A stretch of 64,000 nucleotides of DNA from F1-60-MAGs149 sp032119475 (GCA_032119475.1 JAUMCA010000063.1:1-64000), one strand, 5' to 3'; shown: positions 8,030-16,849, counted from the stretch's first letter. Notes: a model not told the origin generated them from the sequence alone. A program made the numbers and translations.

Positions 8030-9391
8030 ATGGGACGCACGACGTACGAGAAGATCTGGGACGCCCACGTCATCGACGGCGACCTGCTCTTCATCGACCT
8101 GCACCTGATCCACGAGGTCACGACGCCGCAGGCGTTCGAGGGCCTGCGGCTGGCCGGCCGCGGCGTGCGCCGCCCCGACCGCACGCTCGCGACGGCGGAC
8201 CACAACACGCCGACCAGCCCGCTCGCCGACGGCATCACCGACCCCGTCTCGAAGCAGCAGCTCGACACGCTCACCCACAACGTGGAGGAGCACGGGCTCG
8301 TGTTCTATCCGTGGGGCCACAAGCGGCAGGGCATCGTGCACGTCATCGGACCGGAGCTCGGCGTCACCCAGCCGGGCATGACCATCGTCTGCGGCGACTC
8401 GCACACGGCGACGCACGGCGCGTTCGGCGCGCTGGCGTTCGGCATCGGAACGAGCGAGGTCGAGCACGTGCTGGCCACGCAGACGCTGCCGCAGAAGAAG
8501 GCGAAGAAGATGCTCGCCCGCTTCGAGGGCGCACCGGGTCGCGGCGTCGGCGCGAAGGACTTCATCCTCGGCCTGATCGGGCAGATCACGGCCGCCGGCG
8601 GCGCCGGCTACGTCATCGAGTACGCCGGACCCGCGATCGAGGCACTCTCGATGGAGGGCCGCATGACGGTCTGCAACATGTCCATCGAGGGCGGTGCCCG
8701 GGCCGGCTACGTGGCGCCGGACGACACGACCTTCGCGTACCTCGAGGGCAAGGTCGGCGTGCCGCAGGACTTCGACGCCGCCGTCGCCGAGTGGCGGGAG
8801 CTGCGCTCCGACCCCGACGCCGAGTTCGATCGCGTCGAGGTCGTCGACGTGTCGGCGCTGGCCCCCGTCGTGTCGTGGGGCACGAACCCGGGGCAGGTCG
8901 CGCCGATCACGGCGTCCGTGCCGGAGCCGACGACGGTCGACGAGGAGCGCGCGCTCCAGTACATGGACCTGAAGCCCGGCACGGCGCTGCAGGACGTCAG
9001 GATCGACCGCGTCTTCCTCGGCTCCTGCACGAACAGCCGGATCGAGGATCTGCGCGCGGCCGCCGACGTCATCAAGGGCCGCAAGGTCGCCTCGACGGTG
9101 CGCGCGATGGTCGTCCCCGGGTCGATGCAGGTGAAGGCGCAGGCGGAGCAGGAGGGCCTGGACCGGATCTTCCTCGACGCCGGCTTCGACTGGCGGCCCA
9201 ACGCGGGCTGCTCGATGTGCCTGGGCATGAACCCGGACATCCTGCAGCCCGGCGAGCGCTGCGCGTCGACGTCGAACCGCAACTTCGAGGGCCGCCAGGG
9301 CAAGGGCGGCCGCACGCACCTCATGAGCCCCGAGATGGCCGCCGCGGCCGCCATCACCGGGCACCTGACCGACATCCGGGAGTGGGACTGA
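8030..9391 (+). CDS. leuC: 3-isopropylmalate dehydratase large subunit
   Basis: 453 aa. With LeuD it isomerises 2-isopropylmalate to 3-isopropylmalate in leucine synthesis through a [4Fe-4S] cluster. Signatures: TADHNTPT, VCGDSHTATHGAFGALAFGI, the cluster cysteine in FLGSCTNSRIEDL and the pair in NAGCSMCLGMNPD. The ATG at 8030 has an AAGGAG ribosome-binding site, unlike many neighbours that look leaderless. The stop codon overlaps leuD by one base (TGATG), coupling the two subunits. Confidence 0.97.
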   Translation: MGRTTYEKIWDAHVIDGDLLFIDLHLIHEVTTPQAFEGLRLAGRGVRRPDRTLATADHNTPTSPLADGITDPVSKQQLDTLTHNVEEHGLVFYPWGHKRQGIVHVIGPELGVTQPGMTIVCGDSHTATHGAFGALAFGIGTSEVEHVLATQTLPQKKAKKMLARFEGAPGRGVGAKDFILGLIGQITAAGGAGYVIEYAGPAIEALSMEGRMTVCNMSIEGGARAGYVAPDDTTFAYLEGKVGVPQDFDAAVAEWRELRSDPDAEFDRVEVVDVSALAPVVSWGTNPGQVAPITASVPEPTTVDEERALQYMDLKPGTALQDVRIDRVFLGSCTNSRIEDLRAAADVIKGRKVASTVRAMVVPGSMQVKAQAEQEGLDRIFLDAGFDWRPNAGCSMCLGMNPDILQPGERCASTSNRNFEGRQGKGGRTHLMSPEMAAAAAITGHLTDIREWD

Positions 9392-9981
9392 TGGAGCCGT
9401 TCACCACCGTCACGGGCGGCACCGCGCCGCTCGATCGCGCCAACGTCGATACCGACCAGATCATGCCGAAGCAGTTCCTCAAGCGGATCGAGCGGACCGG
9501 GTTCGGCGAGTTCCTGTTCTGGGACTGGCGGCAGGACGAGGACGACTTCGTCCTCGAGCGGCCGGAGTTCCGCGACGCGCCGATCCTCGTGGCGGGCCCG
9601 AACTTCGGCTCGGGGTCGTCTCGCGAACACGCGCCGTGGGGCCTGCAGGACTGGGGCTACAAGGTCGTCATCGCGCCGTCGTTCGCGGACATCTTCCGCT
9701 CGAACTGCAGCAAGATCGGCCTGCTGACGGTCGAGCTGCCCGAGGCCGAGGTGCGGACGCTGCTCGACGCGGCACCCTCGGAGATCACGGTCGACCTCGA
9801 GGCGCGCACCGTCACGATGCCCGACGGCCGCGTGGTCGAGTTCCCGGTCGACGAGAAGACGCGGGAGAACCTGCTGAACGGCTGGGACGACATCGCGCTG
9901 ACCCTGCTCCGCGAGGAGAAGATCGCGGAGTACGAGCGCACGCGCGAGCGCCAGGGCCCGAGCACGCTGTCGTTGGGCTAG
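9391..9981 (+). CDS. leuD: 3-isopropylmalate dehydratase small subunit
   Basis: 196 aa, standard length. It supplies the swivelling substrate-recognition domain of the LeuCD dehydratase. Signatures: DRANVDTDQIMPKQFLK at the N-terminus, GPNFGSGSSREHAPWGL and SFADIFRSNCSKIGLL. It starts inside the leuC stop codon. Confidence 0.97.
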   Translation: MEPFTTVTGGTAPLDRANVDTDQIMPKQFLKRIERTGFGEFLFWDWRQDEDDFVLERPEFRDAPILVAGPNFGSGSSREHAPWGLQDWGYKVVIAPSFADIFRSNCSKIGLLTVELPEAEVRTLLDAAPSEITVDLEARTVTMPDGRVVEFPVDEKTRENLLNGWDDIALTLLREEKIAEYERTRERQGPSTLSLG

Positions 9982-10003
9982 CCCCGCGGCGCCACCCCGG
10001 CGG

Positions 10004-10009
10004 TAGCCT
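10004..10009 (+). promoter_or_regulatory. TAGCCT -10 box of the FUSC gene
   Basis: TAGCCT is followed by 6 nt and the GTG at 10016; no ribosome-binding site is visible, so the mRNA is probably leaderless. Confidence 0.45.
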
Positions 10010-10015
10010 CCGGAC

Positions 10016-11824
10016 GTGCAGCGTCCCGGGACCATGGCCACGTCGCCGCTCGCCGTGATCGCGCCCGCGGTGCGGGGCGCGGCCCTCGGGGCCCTGGGGA
10101 TCGTGCTCCCCTTCCTGATGGGCATGGCGGTGCTGCGGCCCGAGCTGGCCGCCCTGATGGGCTTCGGCGGGTTCGCGATGGGGCTCGCCGACGTCACGGG
10201 AACGCTGCGCAACCGCGTGCGCGGCGTGGTGCTGGGGGCGATCGGGCTGACGGTCGGCATCGGCGTCGGGACGCTGCTCGACGTCGCGTGGCCGGTGGTC
10301 GCCGTGATCGCGCTCGGCATGGCCATGTTCGCGTCGCGTGCGCTGCTCCTGCCGGGGCCGGGCCGCCTGCTCGTGCTGTTCCCACTGCTCGCGTTCGCGC
10401 TCGGCGTCGGCATCGCGCCGACCGTGCACCCGCTCGACGCCGCGGCGTCGGTGCTCGCCGGCGCGGCGATCGGGGGTGCCATCGCGCTGATCCGCGTTCC
10501 CCTGTCCGGCGCCCAGCCGCTCGGGGCCGCGCTGGTGGCGGACCTCCAGGCGACGGCCGGGGTCTTCGACGCGGTCGGCGGCGACGAGGCGGGCTGGCGA
10601 CGCGCGCGCACCGCCGCATCGCGCGCGGCGACCGCGGCGATCGCGGCCGCGGAGGCGGCGTCGGCGGAGGCGCCGCAGCTCGCGGCCACCGGGCGCCTGC
10701 GCGCGGCGGCCGCCTCGCTCCGCCTCCACGACGGCCCGGCCACCGGCGCGGCCACCGCCCGCCGGGTGGCGACGACCCTGCGGGCCCTGCTCGCCGACCC
10801 CTCGAGCCCGATCGCACCGGTCGGCGGCACGACCTCCGCCGACGTCGCCCGGCGCGGGCTCGACGAGCTCGTCGACGACCTGCGGCGGGGGCCCCAGCTC
10901 GTCCCCCCACCCCGGCTGATCCGCCCGTTCCTCGTCGTCCTCCTCCACGCGCCGTGGCGTCGCTCGCTCGCCGCGCGCCACGGGCTGCGCCTCGGGCTCG
11001 GCCTCGCGGCGCTGATCGCGGTCTGGCAGGTGGCGGACCTGCGCTACGAGGCGTGGGCGCTGATGGCTCTGATCCTGGTCGCGACCCCGCGCACCGGCGA
11101 GACCGTCCAGCGCGGCCGCGACCGGGCCACCGGGACGATCGTCGGCGTGGGGATCGCCATCCTCGTGCTGCCGGTCGCGGGGGACTCGACCGCCGCGACC
11201 GCCGCCGCGATCGCCGTCGCCGGCCTCGCCCTCCATCTGGTGCGCTCGCGCGGGTACGCGTGGCTGGTCGCCCCCGCGACGGTGATCGTCCTGCTCCTGG
11301 TGCACGCGGCGATCCCCACGGCGTCGACGTTCGCGGAGGCGGGCTACCAGCTGGTGGCGACCGGCGCCGGCATCGCGGCGGCCCTCCTGCTGAACCGCAT
11401 CGCGCTGCCGGACTGGTCGCCGAACCAGCTCCAGGACGCCGTGGCGGCGACGCTCGACGCGCTGGCCGACCACGCGGAGGGCGGCAGCGACACCGCCGTC
11501 CTGATCGACCTGGCCGACGTGGCCGAGGCGTGCGCCGCACGCGACACGGAGCCGGCGGATCGCCAGGCGGCGACGGCGTGGGGCGACGACGCGCTCGCCG
11601 CGCTGCGGCGGACGAACGACGCGATCCGCACCGGTCACGCGCTCGGCGAGCCGATGCAGGAGGCCGCGCAGGAGCTCCGCGCCCTCGCCTCGTGGGTGCG
11701 CGGTGCGCTGGAGATACCGCCGGTCGCGCGGGCGACCTGGATCGGGCCGAACCTGCTCGACGCGGAGCTCGCGGCCCTGCGCATCGCGATCGAGCAGGGC
11801 GTGCGCGTCGGGACGCCGCGCTAG
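10016..11824 (+). CDS. FUSC-family membrane transporter (aromatic acid exporter-like)
   Basis: 602 aa. Two hydrophobic blocks of about six helices each (about 20-160 and 300-460) are separated by an alanine-rich helical cytoplasmic region, with a second one at the C-terminus. This is the FUSC/AaeB layout of inner-membrane exporters of aromatic acids and similar compounds. The segment around DVTGTLRNRVRG after the second helix and the repeat of the pattern near TPRTGETVQRGRDRATGT support the assignment. The substrate is unknown. The stop codon shares CTAG with that of convergent ychF. Confidence 0.78.
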   Translation: MQRPGTMATSPLAVIAPAVRGAALGALGIVLPFLMGMAVLRPELAALMGFGGFAMGLADVTGTLRNRVRGVVLGAIGLTVGIGVGTLLDVAWPVVAVIALGMAMFASRALLLPGPGRLLVLFPLLAFALGVGIAPTVHPLDAAASVLAGAAIGGAIALIRVPLSGAQPLGAALVADLQATAGVFDAVGGDEAGWRRARTAASRAATAAIAAAEAASAEAPQLAATGRLRAAAASLRLHDGPATGAATARRVATTLRALLADPSSPIAPVGGTTSADVARRGLDELVDDLRRGPQLVPPPRLIRPFLVVLLHAPWRRSLAARHGLRLGLGLAALIAVWQVADLRYEAWALMALILVATPRTGETVQRGRDRATGTIVGVGIAILVLPVAGDSTAATAAAIAVAGLALHLVRSRGYAWLVAPATVIVLLLVHAAIPTASTFAEAGYQLVATGAGIAAALLLNRIALPDWSPNQLQDAVAATLDALADHAEGGSDTAVLIDLADVAEACAARDTEPADRQAATAWGDDALAALRRTNDAIRTGHALGEPMQEAAQELRALASWVRGALEIPPVARATWIGPNLLDAELAALRIAIEQGVRVGTPR

Positions 11825-12903
11825 ACGTTGAAGCGCACGTTCAGGACGTCGCCGTCCTGGACGAGGTAGTCCTTGCCCTCCACGCGGAGCTGGCCGAGCT
11901 TCGTCGCCTCGGCGCGCGAGCCGGCGTCGACGAGGTCCTTCCAGTTGATGACCTCGGCCCGGATGAAGCCGCGGGCGATGTCCGTGTGGATCTTGCCGCC
12001 CGCCTCGACCGCGGTGGCGCCCTTGCGGATCGTCCACGCCCACACGTCGTTCGGCCCGGCGGTGAAGAACGTGATCAGGTCGAGCATGCGGAACGCCGCC
12101 GCCGCGACGCGCGGGGCGCTCGGCTCCTCCTGCCCGATCTCCGCGAGGAACATCGTGCGCTCCTCGGGATCCTCGATCTCGGCCAGCTCGGCCTCGAAGC
12201 GGCCCGCGACGGCGACCACCTCCGCGTCACCCGCGTAGCCCCGCAGCGCGTCGACGCGCTCGGGATCGCCGGACTCGGAGGTGTTCGCGACGTACATCAT
12301 CGGCTTCAGCGTCAGGAGCTCGAGACGGACCTCGTGCGGGAGGTCGTCGCGCTTGGGGAATGCGCGCGCCGTCGCGCCTGCGTCCAGGTGCGCGGCGAGC
12401 TCGGCGAGCAGCGCCGCCTCGTCCTTCGCCTCCTTCTGCCCGACCTTGACGGCCCGCTCCAGGCGCTCGAGGCGCTTGGCCACGAAGATGCCGTCGGCGA
12501 ACAGGAGCTCCAGGTCGACGCCCTCGGCATCGGCCGCCGGGTCGACGCGGCCGTCGACGTGGTAGACGGCGTCGTCGTCGAAGGTGCGCACCACGTGGAT
12601 CAGCGCGTCCGCGGCGCGCAGCGCCTGGAGGAACTCGCCGCCGAGGCCGCCGTCCCGGCCGGCGCCGCGCTGGAGGCCGGCGACGTCGACCAGCTGGATC
12701 GTCGGCGGCACGAGCTTCCGCGAGCTCTCCACCACCTGCAGGGGCGCCATCCGCTCGTCTGGGACCTGCGCGATGCCGGTGTTGACCGACACCTCGGTCG
12801 CCGCGAACGGCTGGATCGGCACGCCCGCGCCGGTCAGCGCGTTGAAGATGGTCGTCTTCCCGCAGTTCGGGAGGCCGATGATGCCGATCTCGAGGCTCGC
12901 CAC
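11821..12903 (-). CDS. ychF: Obg-family ATPase YchF
   Basis: 360 aa from the GTG at 12903, matching the 363 aa of E. coli; a longer in-frame GTG start at 12930 adds a tail not seen in the family. The P-loop is GLPNCGKTT (Cys and Thr replace the usual Val and Ser). NTSE replaces the GTP-specific NKxD, which makes this family prefer ATP. A TGS domain closes the protein (VNWKDLVDAG, then a YLVQDGDVLNVRFNV end). YchF binds ribosomes and responds to oxidative stress. It is convergent with FUSC, sharing the four bases of the stop codons. Confidence 0.93.
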   Translation of the reverse strand: MASLEIGIIGLPNCGKTTIFNALTGAGVPIQPFAATEVSVNTGIAQVPDERMAPLQVVESSRKLVPPTIQLVDVAGLQRGAGRDGGLGGEFLQALRAADALIHVVRTFDDDAVYHVDGRVDPAADAEGVDLELLFADGIFVAKRLERLERAVKVGQKEAKDEAALLAELAAHLDAGATARAFPKRDDLPHEVRLELLTLKPMMYVANTSESGDPERVDALRGYAGDAEVVAVAGRFEAELAEIEDPEERTMFLAEIGQEEPSAPRVAAAAFRMLDLITFFTAGPNDVWAWTIRKGATAVEAGGKIHTDIARGFIRAEVINWKDLVDAGSRAEATKLGQLRVEGKDYLVQDGDVLNVRFNV

Positions 12904-12949
12904 GGGCGGCACGGTACCGCCGCTCACCACCGCGGCGCGGCGATCGGCC

Positions 12950-12955
12950 TACGAT
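12950..12955 (+). promoter_or_regulatory. TACGAT -10 box of the secreted protein gene
   Basis: TACGAT is followed by 7 nt and the ATG at 12963. Confidence 0.4.
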
Positions 12956-12962
12956 TCCGGCC

Positions 12963-13847
12963 ATGCGCCGGTCCGCCTTCGCCATCGTGGTCGCCGCCCT
13001 CGTCGCCGCGCTCGGCGCCACCCCATCGGCGAGCGCCGCCAAGCCGTCCTACCTGTTCGCGATGACGTCGAGCGGCGGCGCGCTCGCGCACGACGACAGC
13101 GGCTGGTGGATCACGCTGACGGGGACGTCGCCGCTGGTCACGCGCTTCTCCGACCGCCCCCAGCGCCTCGCCGCGACCATGACCCCCACCCAGTTCGCCG
13201 GATCGTGGCGCCGCTACGGGTTCGCCGGCGATCCGCCGAACGCCGCCCTCGTGATCGCCGGCGGGTCGGCCGGCGCCGACGTGTTCGTCGTCGAGCTGCG
13301 CCGGCCGCGGGTGGTCGGGACGCGCGTCACCTTCCGCGCCAGGCCCATCCAGACCGCGGCGTCCGCGCTGGCGCGCTACCAGAGCCGCAGCGACCGGCTG
13401 CGGGAGATGTCGTTCGGGCCGGCCAGCCTGTTCATCGACGACGGCACGACCACCTCCTTCACGCCGCTGGAGCTCCAGATCGCGAACGTCACCCCCGGGC
13501 AGTCCGTCGTCGTCGCGATCAGCCCGTACGGGGGGATCCCCGTCGGCTTCTCCGGCGGTCCCGCGCTGAACACGGCGTCTGGCGTCCAGCTGTCGAGCAC
13601 GAGCGGCTACCTCCCCCTCTCGAACCTGTCGGTGACCCAGAACCAGATCCGCGTCGTGATGCCGTCCAGCCCATACGGCGGGACGCTCGGTCTCACGCTG
13701 ACGCTGTTCGTGGCGGCATCGGAGGGCATCGAGGCCTTCTCGCTCCAGAACATGAGCGACCCGGGCGTCGTGGTCACCGCGCAGGTCGGCGGCGCGACCG
13801 CGGCGCAGATGGTCAGCTCCGCCCCGACGCTCTTCCGCTGGAGCTGA
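12963..13847 (+). CDS. Secreted protein of unknown function
   Basis: 294 aa with a clear signal peptide (MRRSAFAIVVAALVAALGATPSASA would be cut after ASA; positions 1-25). The mature protein is rich in Thr, Ser, Gly and Val, predicts as mostly beta structure, and has no cysteine and no transmembrane helix. An SSPYGGTLGLTLTLFVAASE segment and a closing SAPTLFRWS are the most distinctive parts. I recognise no domain. The gene is flanked by ychF (divergent) and a PAP2 phosphatase (convergent, 6 nt apart). Confidence 0.75.
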   Translation: MRRSAFAIVVAALVAALGATPSASAAKPSYLFAMTSSGGALAHDDSGWWITLTGTSPLVTRFSDRPQRLAATMTPTQFAGSWRRYGFAGDPPNAALVIAGGSAGADVFVVELRRPRVVGTRVTFRARPIQTAASALARYQSRSDRLREMSFGPASLFIDDGTTTSFTPLELQIANVTPGQSVVVAISPYGGIPVGFSGGPALNTASGVQLSSTSGYLPLSNLSVTQNQIRVVMPSSPYGGTLGLTLTLFVAASEGIEAFSLQNMSDPGVVVTAQVGGATAAQMVSSAPTLFRWS

Positions 13848-13853
13848 GCGTCT

Positions 13854-14330
13854 CTACCGGCGCGCCGGCACGAGCCGCCGGCTGATCGCGCCGGTGATCG
13901 TGCCGAGGACGTGGCCGACGCCGACGTCGCTCGGGTGGTGCACGCCGAGGTGCACGCGCGAGTAGGACATCGCGAGCCCCGCGACCATCAGCGGGAGTCG
14001 CAGGCCCGGCACGGCATCCGTGAGGACGCCTGTGGCCGCCGCCGACATCGCGGCGTGCGAGGACGGGAACGACGACGTCGTCGGCGCGTCGATGGTGCGC
14101 GGCGCGTCCACGTGGTTGGGGCGCTCGCGGCGCACGAGCTGCTTGACGCCGTAGTTCACGGCCAGCGTGCCCCAGACGGCCACGGCCGTGGCGACCAGCG
14201 GGCGCGCGTCGCGGCGCGCGAGGGCCACGGCGCCCCCGAGGGCGACCCAGCCCACGCCGCTGTTCCCGCACAGGGAGTAGGCCGCGACGACGCGGTCGAG
14301 GGTCGGGCGGCGCAGGTGCGTGGCCCGCAC
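13854..14330 (-). CDS. PAP2-family phosphatase
   Basis: 158 aa from a GTG at 14330. All three phosphatase motifs are present: KQLVRRERP, FPSSHAA and SRVHLGVHHPSDV, giving the vanadium-peroxidase-type catalytic His pair. About three to four hydrophobic helices suggest membrane location. It would hydrolyse a lipid phosphate such as undecaprenyl pyrophosphate or phosphatidate. The open frame continues upstream (DEALLVRATHLRRPTLD reads like the natural N-terminus), so the true start may be an upstream non-ATG codon. It lies downstream of the DUF3107 gene. Confidence 0.85.
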   Translation of the reverse strand: MRATHLRRPTLDRVVAAYSLCGNSGVGWVALGGAVALARRDARPLVATAVAVWGTLAVNYGVKQLVRRERPNHVDAPRTIDAPTTSSFPSSHAAMSAAATGVLTDAVPGLRLPLMVAGLAMSYSRVHLGVHHPSDVGVGHVLGTITGAISRRLVPARR

Positions 14331-14373
14331 CAGCAGCGCCTCGTCCGCGGCGACGACGGCGCCGAGAAGCGAA

Positions 14374-14589
14374 TCAGAAGCCGACGCGGGACTCCCGCTG
14401 CAGCACCCGCAGGAACGCGATCTGCGTCGGCCGGACGAACAGCGATCCCCCGTCGGAGTCGAGCTCGACGAGGCCGTCCTGGGCCTTCTCGACCGCCTGC
14501 GTCAGCGCGGCCAGGACCTTGTCCGTCAGCACGGCCGACGTGGTGCCGCCGCCGACGAAGCCGATCTCCACCTTCATGGTGTCCGCCAT
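14374..14589 (-). CDS. DUF3107-like small protein
   Basis: 71 aa. The start MKVEIGFVGG, the central acidic segment and the closing PTQIAFLRVLQ...RVGF resemble actinobacterial DUF3107 proteins of about 70-75 aa. Function is unknown. Its ATG overlaps the stop of the methylmalonyl-CoA epimerase gene by one base (TGATG). Confidence 0.65.
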   Translation of the reverse strand: MADTMKVEIGFVGGGTTSAVLTDKVLAALTQAVEKAQDGLVELDSDGGSLFVRPTQIAFLRVLQRESRVGF

Positions 14590-15005
14590 CAGTTCCCCCC
14601 GGGTTGGACGAGTTCGAGCAGGACGCCGTGCACGGCGTCCGGATGGATGAATGCGACCTGCATGCCGAACAGCCCCGCGCGCGGCGCCTCGTCGATCATC
14701 TCGACGCCGGCGGCCAGCAGGCGCGCGCACTCGGCGGCGATGTCGCCGACCTCGTAGGCGACGTGGTGCATGCCCTCGCCGCGCTTCTCGAGGAACCGCC
14801 CGACGGGCGTGTCCGGCGCGTACGGGGCGACGAGCTCGATCATCGGACCGACCGGCGTGCGGATCGCGAGGGCGCGCGTGCCGAGCGCCTCGGAGTCCTG
14901 TCCGTGGTCCACCTCGGCGCCGACCAGGAGGGCGTAGCGCTCCGCCGCGGCTTCGAGATCGGCGACTGCGATGCCGATGTGGTGAATGCCGATGGCGCCC
15001 TGCAC
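14589..15005 (-). CDS. mce: Methylmalonyl-CoA epimerase
   Basis: 138 aa, the family length. It interconverts (S)- and (R)-methylmalonyl-CoA in propionyl-CoA metabolism. It is a glyoxalase/VOC fold: HHIGIAVADLEAA at the N-terminus carries the metal-binding His, GMHHVAYEV the second, and the final VLLELVQP the metal-binding Glu. It starts with GTG and a TACGAT box lies 8 nt upstream. It shares a transcript with DUF3107. Propionyl-CoA could arise from the branched acyl-CoA dehydrogenases nearby. Confidence 0.9.
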   Translation of the reverse strand: MQGAIGIHHIGIAVADLEAAAERYALLVGAEVDHGQDSEALGTRALAIRTPVGPMIELVAPYAPDTPVGRFLEKRGEGMHHVAYEVGDIAAECARLLAAGVEMIDEAPRAGLFGMQVAFIHPDAVHGVLLELVQPGGN

Positions 15006-15013
15006 GGGTGGGG

Positions 15014-15019
15014 ATCGTA
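15014..15019 (-). promoter_or_regulatory. TACGAT -10 box of mce
   Basis: Minus-strand TACGAT is followed by 8 nt and the GTG at 15005. Confidence 0.4.
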
Positions 15020-15033
15020 TCCGAGGAGCCCGG

Positions 15034-16137
15034 TCAGACCACGCGCTCGAGGCGCGGGTTCGGCATCGTGGCGCGGCCCTGCTTCGCGCACTCCCGCCCG
15101 TCCACCATCACCACGTCGGCGGTGAAGTCGTTCGCGCCGCGGATCAGCGCCGAGCCGACGCCGTACGAGTCGACGGGCACGCCGGCCACCTCGAACGCGC
15201 GGATCTTCTCGGCCGTGAATCCGCCGGAGACGACGATGCGGACGCCGTCGTAGCCGGCCGCGTCGAGCGCGTTGCGGACGTTCCAGACGAGCTGCGGGTT
15301 GACCCCGCGCGGGTCGAAGCGGCCCATCATGTCCCACAGCGAGCGGTCGACCATGGTGCCGGAGGTGTCGAGGCGGACGCCCCAGAGCCGGTCGCCGAGC
15401 GCCTCCGCGACGCGCAGCGCGGTCTGCACGCAATCGTTGTCGAAGTCGACCAGGACGACGAGGTTCTGGCCCGGGTCGGAGCAGCGCGCGAACGCCTCCG
15501 CGGCCGCGACGGTGTCTCCGCCGTACGCCGCGATCAGGCCGTGCGGGACGGTGCCGAGACCGCGATCGCCCCACCAGGACGCCTGCGCGTCCGTCGACAC
15601 GCCGATCGCGCCGGCGATGTACGCGGCGTAGCCGTCGCCGGTCTGCACGCGGTAGTGGTCGTGCCGGGCCGGGAAGTACATGATCGGCTTCGGCGCGGCC
15701 GCGTCCACGACTTCGCGGACGTTCGTGGCCACCAGCGTCCGGCGCGCGAGGCTGCCGAGGTACACCGTCTCGAGGTGGCAGAACGTCGCGTAGTCGCCCT
15801 CGATCGTGAGGACGCTCTCCCAGGGCTCCACCTCGTCGCCGTCGTAGAGCGCGTGGACGACGAGGTCGTCCCAACCGGGCTCCCACACGGCCGCGTCCGT
15901 CAGCAGGCCGGCGCACTCGCGCAGCGTCGCGATCGCCTCGTCGACGCCGCCCAGCACCGCGCGCTTGCGCTGGAAGACCTGGACGAGCACACGCGGGCGA
16001 TGGCCATCGCGCTCGAGCACCTTCTGCGTGTGGTTGAAGTACGCGTCCGAGTAGTAGCCGGTGCGGATCTTGTCGATCGGCAGATCGAAGACGTCCGACG
16101 GCAGACGCGTCTTGGTGGCGCGAGGCTGGACGCTCAT
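15034..16137 (-). CDS. Nicotinate phosphoribosyltransferase
   Basis: 367 aa from the ATG at 16137, selected over an upstream in-frame start because TACCCT sits 9 nt before it. It is a type II phosphoribosyltransferase barrel: FDLPIDKIRTGYYSDAYF near the start, KPIMYFPARHDHYRVQTGDG, LDTSGTMVD and VVSGGFTAEKIRAFE toward the C-terminus. It would convert nicotinate, PRPP and ATP to nicotinate mononucleotide in NAD salvage. The short length fits the archaeal/bacterial short form. A quinolinate-type phosphoribosyltransferase is the main alternative. Confidence 0.85.
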   Translation of the reverse strand: MSVQPRATKTRLPSDVFDLPIDKIRTGYYSDAYFNHTQKVLERDGHRPRVLVQVFQRKRAVLGGVDEAIATLRECAGLLTDAAVWEPGWDDLVVHALYDGDEVEPWESVLTIEGDYATFCHLETVYLGSLARRTLVATNVREVVDAAAPKPIMYFPARHDHYRVQTGDGYAAYIAGAIGVSTDAQASWWGDRGLGTVPHGLIAAYGGDTVAAAEAFARCSDPGQNLVVLVDFDNDCVQTALRVAEALGDRLWGVRLDTSGTMVDRSLWDMMGRFDPRGVNPQLVWNVRNALDAAGYDGVRIVVSGGFTAEKIRAFEVAGVPVDSYGVGSALIRGANDFTADVVMVDGRECAKQGRATMPNPRLERVV

Positions 16138-16146
16138 CGTGGCTGG

Positions 16147-16152
16147 AGGGTA
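16147..16152 (-). promoter_or_regulatory. TACCCT -10 box of the nicotinate phosphoribosyltransferase gene
   Basis: Minus-strand TACCCT is followed by 9 nt and the ATG at 16137. A CATACT box for the divergent hutD gene lies 20 bp away. Confidence 0.4.
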
Positions 16153-16172
16153 CCGGGATCCGGGTCCGGCCG

Positions 16173-16178
16173 CATACT
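16173..16178 (+). promoter_or_regulatory. CATACT -10 box of hutD
   Basis: CATACT is followed by 6 nt and the GTG at 16185. Confidence 0.35.
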
Positions 16179-16184
16179 TCCGAC

Positions 16185-16748
16185 GTGACGCTTGTGACGC
16201 ACCTGCCGTCATCCGGCTACGTCGCCATGCCGTGGCGCAACGGCGGCGGCACGACCCATGAGATCGCGGTCGAGCCGGCGGCGGCCGACACCGAGGCGCC
16301 GTTCCGCTGGCGCCTGTCGATGGCCGACCTCACGGGCGGCGGCCCGTTCTCGGAGATCCCGGGCGTCGACCGCATCCTCGTCCTCCTGGCGGGTGACGAC
16401 GCCGCGCTCGCGATCGACGGCGCCGACCCCGTACCGCTGACGACCCTCGTCCCCGTCGCCTTCCCGGCCGACGTCCCCACCACGCTGGTCATGCCGCCCG
16501 GGAGCGGCCGCGACCTCAACCTGATGTGGGATCGCACCGACGCCGCCGGCGCGATCGACCTGCTCGAGACCGGTGAGGAGGCGCACGTCGACGAGGACAC
16601 GGCCTTCGCCGTCGCCGTCGGGGGCAGCGCGACGGTCGACGTGGACGGCGACGAGCACGTCCTCGGCGAGCACGACGCGATCCGGATCGACGGCGGCGGC
16701 GGCGTCGCCATCACCGACGGGACGGTGCTGGTGGTGCGGTTCGGATGA
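16185..16748 (+). CDS. hutD: HutD-family protein
   Basis: 187 aa, the usual length. The bicupin HutD family is marked by MPWRNGGGTTHEIAVEP near the N-terminus and RWRLSMADLTGGGPFSEIPG. HutD is thought to moderate histidine use, perhaps by binding formylglutamate or a related intermediate; its reaction is not established. Convergent hutH directly opposite supports the link. The last three codons (FG-stop) lie inside the repeat at 16737. Confidence 0.88.
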   Translation: MTLVTHLPSSGYVAMPWRNGGGTTHEIAVEPAAADTEAPFRWRLSMADLTGGGPFSEIPGVDRILVLLAGDDAALAIDGADPVPLTTLVPVAFPADVPTTLVMPPGSGRDLNLMWDRTDAAGAIDLLETGEEAHVDEDTAFAVAVGGSATVDVDGDEHVLGEHDAIRIDGGGGVAITDGTVLVVRFG

Positions 16749-16849
16749 ATGAAAGGGGTCTGGCCCCTTTCATTCATCCGAACCGGTCCTTGCTGCTGTC
16801 ACCGCCCACCGTGAATGAAAGGGGCCAGACCCCTTTCATTCATCCGAAC
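16737..16849. repeat. Paired inverted repeat (REPIN-like), locus 2, between hutD and hutH
   Basis: The left unit is a perfect 22-bp palindrome pair (16737-16758 and 16764-16785) over a TCTGG centre. It pairs in inverted orientation with the right unit: 16739-16775 and 16813-16849 are perfect 37-bp reverse complements with a 37-bp spacer. Both convergent genes end with TTC GGA TGA, and these codons form the outer part of the arms. Core sequence is GAATGAAAGGGG, as at locus 1. Confidence 0.9.

Noticed and set aside
16737..16849. Insertion-sequence ends or a MITE with target duplication
   Set aside because: I found no flanking direct repeats and the symmetric flanks differ between loci, which fits a REPIN-like family better than a standard MITE.
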